This document shows, piece after piece, positions 15,401 to 19,710 of a stretch of DNA of 19,710 bases. Made by a program: the position numbers and the translations under genes. A model generated the notes under the pieces. The model made no database searches. It was not told the origin of the DNA and saw only the letters and a program-made list of their open reading frames with translations. This DNA is from an uncultured Varibaculum sp. (GTDB lineage: Bacteria > Actinomycetota > Actinomycetes > Actinomycetales > Actinomycetaceae): NCBI GenBank assembly GCA_947255165.1, contig CAMYFZ010000032.1, forward strand, positions 1-19,710, in the 5' to 3' direction. Each line of letters begins with the position of its first letter. Within the stretch, counting starts at the first letter, position 1.

Positions 15401-16315
15401 GTGGCACGCGCGATCGGGGGAGCTCTAGCCGCAGGAGCAGGGTTTTTCTTAGCTAGAAAATACTTGCTTCACCATCTTTCCCCCCAGAACCAGAAGCGGT
15501 ATCAACGGCAAAATTTTCACGGGGAAACCGTATCTCTCACGGGAGGAATCAAAGTTGCAGCTGCTTGCTTAGCAACCGGAGCCTCCCTCGCGGGAGATCG
15601 CGCCGCGCAGGTGGGAACAGTGCTGCCGGTGGCAGCTGGTGCCGCCCTAGGCTATTTAGATGATACCCGCGCTGATCTGGGCGATAATTCTGGAAATAGC
15701 TCGGATGAACAGCCAGAACAGCGTCCCGAAGCATCTCCGCAGAAAGCAGAAGTAAAAGCAGACAAACCAGCGGCCCCCAAGGGATTCCATGGACATCTGC
15801 AAGCCCTTTCGGAGGGAAAAGTTACTACTGGTGCCTTAAAAATTGTGGGGATTGGCGCGGGTGCCGCCCTGGGAGCTATTGGGATTGGCCGCTCCCGGGA
15901 AACCGGGCTAGCATCCTGGATCCTAGACACTATGTTGATTGCGGGCAGCGCTAACTTGGCGAATCTATTTGATCTGCGTCCGGGACGCTGCCTGAAAGTG
16001 GCGGCCTTAGCTTCCCTTCCGTTGACCAGCTCGAAAGCGGTGGAGGCTACCTTAGCTGGCGGGGCCGTGGCTACCAGCCTGCTGGCTTTACCTGCCGATC
16101 TGGGGGAGCGAGAAATGCTGGGCGATACCGGAGCTAATGCGCTGGGGGCGCTGCTGGGATCAGCTTGGGCGCAAAAGACCGGCACCCCAGGAAAACTGAT
16201 CGGAGTCCTCGGGATAGTAGCGCTTACTGCCGCTAGTGAAAAGATTTCGTTTTCCCGAGTAATCGCGAATACTCCGGGGTTGCGAACTATTGATCAATTA
16301 GGACGTAAGCGTTGA
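15401..16315 (+). CDS. MraY/WecA-like (PNPT superfamily) membrane protein
   Basis: A 304-residue polytopic membrane protein, with about eight hydrophobic stretches, that I read as a member of the superfamily joining sugar phosphates to polyprenyl phosphate. Three motifs support this: GYLDDTRAD with the Asp pair D87/D88 (and D92), NLANLFDLRPGR at 185-196, which corresponds to the NxxNLxDGLDG motif, and GDTGANALG at 241-249. The protein is shorter than MraY, and the usual GLDG is replaced by LRPGR. Between D92 and about 128 lies an acidic, Gln/Glu/Ala-rich insertion that is probably a cytoplasmic loop. It follows steB directly (GTG right after the TAA, with GGAGG upstream) and overlaps murJ by four bases. 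An essential MraY normally sits in the division/cell-wall cluster, so this is probably a paralogue; the donor sugar, or loss of catalysis, is unknown. Confidence 0.7.
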   Translation: MARAIGGALAAGAGFFLARKYLLHHLSPQNQKRYQRQNFHGETVSLTGGIKVAAACLATGASLAGDRAAQVGTVLPVAAGAALGYLDDTRADLGDNSGNSSDEQPEQRPEASPQKAEVKADKPAAPKGFHGHLQALSEGKVTTGALKIVGIGAGAALGAIGIGRSRETGLASWILDTMLIAGSANLANLFDLRPGRCLKVAALASLPLTSSKAVEATLAGGAVATSLLALPADLGEREMLGDTGANALGALLGSAWAQKTGTPGKLIGVLGIVALTAASEKISFSRVIANTPGLRTIDQLGRKR

Positions 16316-17976
16316 ACAACCCGAGGGTAAAAAGGAAGCTGCCTGCCTTAGCTTCGGCGGTGGGGTTAATCTCCGTCCTTACTTTACTCTCGCGAATTTT
16401 TGGTTTCGGTCGCTGGCTCACCCAATCAGCCTGGGTAGGTACTGGCGCTTTTGCTAATGCCTACTCCACCGCTAATCAGCTCCCTACCGTACTTTTTGAG
16501 GTAGTGGCGGGGGGAGCGCTCGCGGGAGTAACCATTCCTATCTTGGCCGGTCCCATCGCCGATCGGATACATAAAGAGGTTCAGCGGGTTTCATCTGCGC
16601 TGATCACCTGGGCGTTATTGCTGCTGACTCCGGTCGGGCTGGCTGTATTCTTACTGGCTCCCTGGATCGGGCAGGTAATGCCCTGTCCACAAGGGGTAGA
16701 TCCTCAGCTGCAAGCCCACCTAATCAGTGTTTTCTTACAGATGTTTGCCCTACAAGTACCGCTTTACGGGTTGTGCGTAGTAGGCACCGGAATCTTGCAG
16801 GCGCACGAAAAATTTCTGCTACCTGCTTTGGGGCCGCTCTTAAACTCCCTGGTAGTTATCTCTACCTATGCGATTTTTGGTTATCTCACCCCTTCGGTTG
16901 CCGATCCTGCCCAGGTGGCGCATAATGCCATTTTGATTCTTGGTTGGGGGACGACTGCCGGGGTAGCGGCGATGAGCCTGCCCTTGTTTATCCCTATCTA
17001 CCGCCTGGGGATTCGTTGGCGTCCCACTTTGAAATTAGGGGAAGGACGCGGGCGTCAGGCATTGCGACTGGCAGGAGCCGGCGTGGGCTCTTTAATCGCC
17101 CAGCAATTCTCAGTCTTAGTCATCATTTTGGTAACCCGCACCTATGGTGCGGAAGGTTCGCTTCCCATCTATCAGTATTCGCAATCGGTCTATATGCTGC
17201 CCTATGCGGTGCTAGCCGTTCCGATCGCGACCGCTATGTTTCCGCGGCTGTCTGGCCTGCTGCACCGGGGAGGAAAAACTGCCTTTAATCCCGAATGTGC
17301 AGCCTCTACCCGACTGGTGACCGTGGTGGGAATGCTGGGGTCGGCGCTGCTGGGAGCCTTGGCGCTTCCGGTTACCGATATTTTTACTCGCATCAATCCG
17401 GTACCCGGGATGATTTGGGCGCTGGTGGCTATGGCTCCCGGAATCGTAGGCTACGGGCTGGTTTACCATGTTTCCCGGGTACTTTATGCTCTGGGAGGCG
17501 CTCGCCAAGCGGTGATTGCCGCCTCTAGTGGTTGGTTAACCGTCGCCGGACTTTCTTGGATGCTGGGGGCAACCCTGCCCGGACTGCTTGGTAGCCGGGC
17601 AAACGGAATCCTCTTAGCCTTGGGAATCGCGCAATCAGTAGGGATGAGCGTAGGGGCGTTGGGGCTGCTGATTGGTTTGCGCCACCTAGCCGGCCGGCAG
17701 GCAATTAGCGGCGTAGCGCTGGCGGCTTTGAAAGCGGCGCTATTGGCGCTAGTAGCCGGGGTGGCCGGCTGGTTTGTGTCCGGATATTTTATGGGACTAT
17801 GGCCAAACATAGTCGGAACTTTCGCCGCGGCCGCGATCGCGGGAATAGCCAGTATTGCGATTATGAGCCCCTTGCTGCTGCAACAGCTTCGCGAACAAAA
17901 ACGAAGTAAGGCGGGACAAACTGCACCACTTGAGCCGAAAGGCGGGGCCCTCCCGGACAACGAAAGCAGCGATTAG
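16312..17976 (+). CDS. murJ: lipid II flippase MurJ (MviN family)
   Basis: MurJ moves lipid-linked peptidoglycan precursor across the cytoplasmic membrane. The 554-residue protein has the family's multiple membrane helices and N-terminal signature: SRIFGFGRWLTQSAWVGTG with R28 and R34, then FANAYSTANQLPTVLFEVVAGGAL, ending in a short hydrophilic tail from about 525. It lacks the pseudokinase extension that makes the mycobacterial MurJ much longer. The TTG at 16312 overlaps the stop of the preceding gene (TTGA) and has AGGA eight bases upstream, so translation is coupled. The Nudix gene begins 31 bp downstream. Placement beside steA, steB and a MraY-like protein suggests a wall-assembly group. 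Another MurJ elsewhere in the genome cannot be excluded. Confidence 0.93.
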   Translation: MNNPRVKRKLPALASAVGLISVLTLLSRIFGFGRWLTQSAWVGTGAFANAYSTANQLPTVLFEVVAGGALAGVTIPILAGPIADRIHKEVQRVSSALITWALLLLTPVGLAVFLLAPWIGQVMPCPQGVDPQLQAHLISVFLQMFALQVPLYGLCVVGTGILQAHEKFLLPALGPLLNSLVVISTYAIFGYLTPSVADPAQVAHNAILILGWGTTAGVAAMSLPLFIPIYRLGIRWRPTLKLGEGRGRQALRLAGAGVGSLIAQQFSVLVIILVTRTYGAEGSLPIYQYSQSVYMLPYAVLAVPIATAMFPRLSGLLHRGGKTAFNPECAASTRLVTVVGMLGSALLGALALPVTDIFTRINPVPGMIWALVAMAPGIVGYGLVYHVSRVLYALGGARQAVIAASSGWLTVAGLSWMLGATLPGLLGSRANGILLALGIAQSVGMSVGALGLLIGLRHLAGRQAISGVALAALKAALLALVAGVAGWFVSGYFMGLWPNIVGTFAAAAIAGIASIAIMSPLLLQQLREQKRSKAGQTAPLEPKGGALPDNESSD

Positions 17977-18007
17977 CTGCTATCAAATCTTGAAGAAAAG
18001 GAGAACC

Positions 18008-18676
18008 ATGGAACTGCGTGACGAAAACTTTAGCTTCCCGGTGGAAGATCATCAACTGATCTACCAGGGGAAAGTATTCGATTTTGTCACTGATAGCGTG
18101 CGTCTACATGCTGATGAGCCCGCTGCGCGCCGTGACTATCTAGCCCACCCCGGAGCAGTAGCGATTGCCGCGGTGCGCCCGATTCCCGGCGCCGATCCAA
18201 GTTCCCAAAATATCTCGGATTGGGAAATTTTATTGGTGCGCCAATACCGTCATCCGGTACGCGCTTTTCTCTGGGAAGTACCTGCCGGGCTTTTAGATCA
18301 CGCGGGCGAAGATCGTCTGGGGGCAGCGCGGCGGGAGCTCTGGGAAGAAGCCAATCTGGAGGCCGAAACCTGGCAGGTGCTAGTGGATTTCTTTACTTCC
18401 CCGGGAGGCAGTAGCGAACATCTACGGGTTTTCTTAGCCCGGGATATTTCTGTTGCCACTGGTAAACGCTTTGAAGCAGTTGAGGAAGAACGGGATATGA
18501 AAACCGCCTGGTTTACTTTAGAGCAAGCGCGGAATGCTTTGTTTGCGGGCAGTTTACACAACCCGTCTGCGATGGCCTCGATTTTAGCGGCAATCGCCGC
18601 ATTACGTCAGGGGTGGGAAGGGCTGCGAGAAGCGGACGTCCCCTTCACGCCCGATCCCCTCAAAAATGAAATCTAG
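18008..18676 (+). CDS. Nudix hydrolase, ADP-ribose pyrophosphatase type
   Basis: This enzyme probably hydrolyses ADP-ribose to AMP and ribose 5-phosphate. It has 222 residues when started at ATG 18008, which has AAGGAG five bases upstream; an earlier in-frame ATG at 17930 would overlap murJ and adds an unlikely N-terminus. The Nudix box is at 94-117: PAGLLDHAGEDRLGAARREL followed by WEEANL, with E101, R109, E110, E113 and E114 present. The residue usually glycine after EE-x is asparagine (N116). SPGGSSEHLRVFLA, downstream, is typical of ADP-ribose pyrophosphatases. The M. tuberculosis counterpart in the same block is Rv1700. It seems to be the last gene of the operon: 191 bp of non-coding sequence follow, although no plus-strand terminator with a T run is visible there. 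Confidence 0.9.
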   Translation: MELRDENFSFPVEDHQLIYQGKVFDFVTDSVRLHADEPAARRDYLAHPGAVAIAAVRPIPGADPSSQNISDWEILLVRQYRHPVRAFLWEVPAGLLDHAGEDRLGAARRELWEEANLEAETWQVLVDFFTSPGGSSEHLRVFLARDISVATGKRFEAVEEERDMKTAWFTLEQARNALFAGSLHNPSAMASILAAIAALRQGWEGLREADVPFTPDPLKNEI

Positions 18677-18678
18677 CT

Positions 18679-18719
18679 AAAAAAATCCGCTAAACGCGAA
18701 CAGGTAAGAGTCAGCGGAT
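18679..18719 (-). terminator. hairpin with T run on the minus strand
   Basis: ATCCGCT (18685-18691) and AGCGGAT (18713-18719) form a 7-bp stem with a 21-base loop. Seven A at 18679-18685 lie on the plus-strand 5' side, so on the minus strand the stem is followed by TTTTTTT. An intrinsic terminator therefore fits leftward transcription better than the end of the Nudix gene, which reads rightward. The large loop makes it weaker than the terminator at 6911. It may still act as a plus-strand structural element. Confidence 0.45.
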
Positions 18720-18800
18720 CTGCCGCGGGGAGGCGGGTTTTCACTCCCGTGTGCACCTGGTATACATGTTGCCCCCGCCACACTTGGCGACCGTTGGTTA
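18679..18800 (-). ncRNA. possible small minus-strand RNA in the Nudix-sufR gap
   Basis: Read on the minus strand, two stems follow one another: GGCGGG/CCCGCC (18774-18779 with 18732-18737), with an inner hairpin possible between GTGTGCAC and GTATACAT (mostly G-U and A-U pairs), and then the terminator-like hairpin at 18685-18719 with seven T. A transcript of about 100 bases is imaginable. I found no convincing promoter, no match to RNA families I can recall, and no open frame. This is a low-confidence candidate; alternatively the repeats belong to plus-strand regulation of sufR. Confidence 0.22.
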
Positions 18801-18831
18801 TTTTTGCAAGACACCTGTTTCTAAAATGCGC

Positions 18832-18849
18832 TAGACTGATTAAGGTCTA
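18832..18849. promoter_or_regulatory. palindrome in front of sufR, possible operator
   Basis: TAGAC, eight bases, GTCTA is a perfect 5-bp inverted repeat 18 bases before the sufR GTG. TAGACT at its left end is also a -10-like hexamer, and TAAAAT at 18822-18827 is another. A repressor bound here would block transcription of sufR-sufB, as expected for SufR autoregulation. In RNA it is a weak hairpin followed by ATTTTT, so attenuation is a second option. Confidence 0.4.
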
Positions 18850-18867
18850 TTTTTAAGGAGGGGAAGC

Positions 18868-19560
18868 GTGAGTGAAACGGAACCGACTCGGCAAACAGTT
18901 TTGGATTTAATTGTCGAAAAAGGGCCGGTCACTGCCGCCCATCTCGCTAAAATTCTTAATCTGACTACCGCAGCAGTGCGTCGTCATATAACTGCGTTAG
19001 AGTCCGGGCAGATGATTGCCGTTTATGAAACGTCTTCCCAGGCTAAACGGGGTCGAGGTCGCCCGGCTCGTCACTATATAGCGACGGGTAAAGGGCGCGA
19101 AGGACTCAGTGAAGATTACTCCAAACTGGCCAGTCGGGCTCTCGGTTTTATCGAGCAGGTGGCCGGACCGGGCGGAATCGATACTTTTGCTGCTGCGCAC
19201 TCGCGCGATATTGAACGGCGCTACGCTCCCTTGATTAAAGAAGCCGGGCCAGATCCCCGGGCTCGCGCGCGCGCCCTCGCCGATGCTCTAACAGCCGATG
19301 GATACGCCGCTACTGTGCGCGAGGTTGGTAACGGCGGTTTTGCGGTGCAACTGTGCCAGGGCAACTGCCCGGTACAGGAAGTAGCCGGGGAGTTTCCGCA
19401 ACTATGTGAAGCAGAAACCCAAGCTTTTTCACGTCTACTCGACGTGCATGTACAACGGTTGGCGACTTTGGCGGATGGGGAACATGTGTGCACCACTTCG
19501 GTGCCGGTAGCGTTACCTACCCCCAAAATTCTCCGTAAACCGTTGAACATGACAGAATAG
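18868..19560 (+). CDS. sufR: SufR-type Fe-S-sensing repressor of the suf operon
   Basis: SufR is a winged-helix regulator that holds an iron-sulfur cluster and represses the suf operon when clusters are plentiful. The 230-residue protein has an N-terminal helix-turn-helix (about 9-60, with TAAHLAKILNLTTAAVRRHITALE), a basic linker RGRGRPARHY at 61-70, and a C-terminal domain carrying C163 and C167 (CQGNC), C180 (QLCEAE) and C208 (VCTT), the pattern of the mycobacterial homologue Rv1460. Spacing and cysteines are intact, so cluster binding is likely. GTG at 18868 is supported by AAGGAGGGG upstream. sufB starts 37 bp after the stop, so autoregulation and control of the downstream suf genes are the obvious role. 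Which three or four cysteines bind the cluster is not decided by sequence alone. Confidence 0.92.
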   Translation: MSETEPTRQTVLDLIVEKGPVTAAHLAKILNLTTAAVRRHITALESGQMIAVYETSSQAKRGRGRPARHYIATGKGREGLSEDYSKLASRALGFIEQVAGPGGIDTFAAAHSRDIERRYAPLIKEAGPDPRARARALADALTADGYAATVREVGNGGFAVQLCQGNCPVQEVAGEFPQLCEAETQAFSRLLDVHVQRLATLADGEHVCTTSVPVALPTPKILRKPLNMTE

Positions 19561-19597
19561 GGCAGGAAGAAACGACAATAGAGGGATATAAACACAA

Positions 19598-19710
19598 ATG
19601 ACATCATCACCGCCGGTGATTGCCACAAAAGAGGAAAAAGAGGCCGCTGACCAGCACGTTATCGACTCGATCGGCACTCAATACGAGTACGGATGGCACG
19701 ACTCAGATGC
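19598..19710 (+). CDS. sufB: SufB, Fe-S cluster scaffold subunit, partial (N-terminus only)
   Basis: The first 37 codons of a gene that continues past the right edge. The segment IDSIGTQYEYGWHDSDA matches the N-terminal signature of actinobacterial SufB, part of the SufBCD scaffold that assembles iron-sulfur clusters. The ATG at 19598 is preceded by GAGGGA at some distance. The position directly after sufR supports the call; cluster-ligand residues lie outside the window. Confidence 0.85.
   Translation, partial: MTSSPPVIATKEEKEAADQHVIDSIGTQYEYGWHDSD

Noticed and set aside
17930..18007. An earlier ATG for the Nudix gene inside murJ
   Set aside because: The added 26 residues do not resemble Nudix N-termini, and ATG 18008 has a strong AAGGAG.
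18685..18719. An intrinsic terminator for the Nudix gene
   Set aside because: On the plus strand the stem is not followed by T; the A run is on the wrong side.
18721..18800. A signal recognition particle RNA, tRNA or 6C RNA in the gap
   Set aside because: The conserved SRP loop, a tRNA cloverleaf and the C-run loops of 6C RNA are all absent.
1..19710. Mobile or defence element
   Set aside because: No transposase, integrase, phage, toxin-antitoxin or restriction gene was recognised, and the gene order is conserved actinobacterial.

Overview
The window looks like a chromosomal stretch from an actinobacterium of moderate G+C. The Actinomycetaceae (Actinomyces, Varibaculum or Mobiluncus relatives) are my best guess. 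That rests on gene order, GTG and TTG start codons, and the actinobacterial look of TlyA, SteA, SteB, SufR and DXS, not on any marker gene. I see no insertion sequence, phage gene, integrase, tRNA, rRNA or CRISPR array.

Left part (1-6962). A ClC-type chloride channel/antiporter gene runs off the left edge on the minus strand. It diverges from dxs, which makes 1-deoxyxylulose 5-phosphate for isoprenoid synthesis and seems to lack a Shine-Dalgarno site. Next comes a three-gene sugar/polyol unit: a SorC-family regulator, a FGGY-family kinase resembling the ribulokinase branch, and a divergent GpsA-like dehydrogenase. Palindromes lie in front of the regulator and between the last two genes. A 16-bp-stem terminator at 6911-6962 closes the unit. 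Its substrate cannot be read from sequence, and no transporter lies beside it here.

Central part (7125-18676). Ten closely packed plus-strand genes form a probable long operon: a large RGG-rich/TPR-like/HAD phosphatase fusion, a small hypothetical gene, tlyA, nadK, recN, steA, steB, a MraY/WecA-like membrane protein, murJ, and a Nudix ADP-ribose pyrophosphatase. The order matches the Mycobacterium tuberculosis Rv1691-Rv1700 neighbourhood, with two visible differences. The Rv1691-like and Rv1692-like parts are one protein carrying a long Arg/Gly-rich disordered N-terminus. Where M. tuberculosis has pyrG between the SteB homologue and the Nudix gene, this window has a PNPT-superfamily protein and the lipid II flippase. 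SteA, SteB, the PNPT-like protein and MurJ together suggest cell-wall and division work, beside rRNA methylation, NADP supply and DNA repair.

Right part (18677-19710). A 191-bp gap holds two inverted repeats. One is followed by seven T on the minus strand, so a short minus-strand RNA is possible. Then comes sufR, an Fe-S-sensing repressor with four conserved cysteines, and the first 37 codons of sufB, the start of a SUF iron-sulfur assembly operon.

Most of the window is conserved actinobacterial housekeeping. The parts that deserve a second look are the triple-fusion phosphatase, the sugar/polyol unit, the PNPT-like protein in the division cluster, and the minus-strand hairpins before sufR. 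I do not see a clearly new defence or mobile system.
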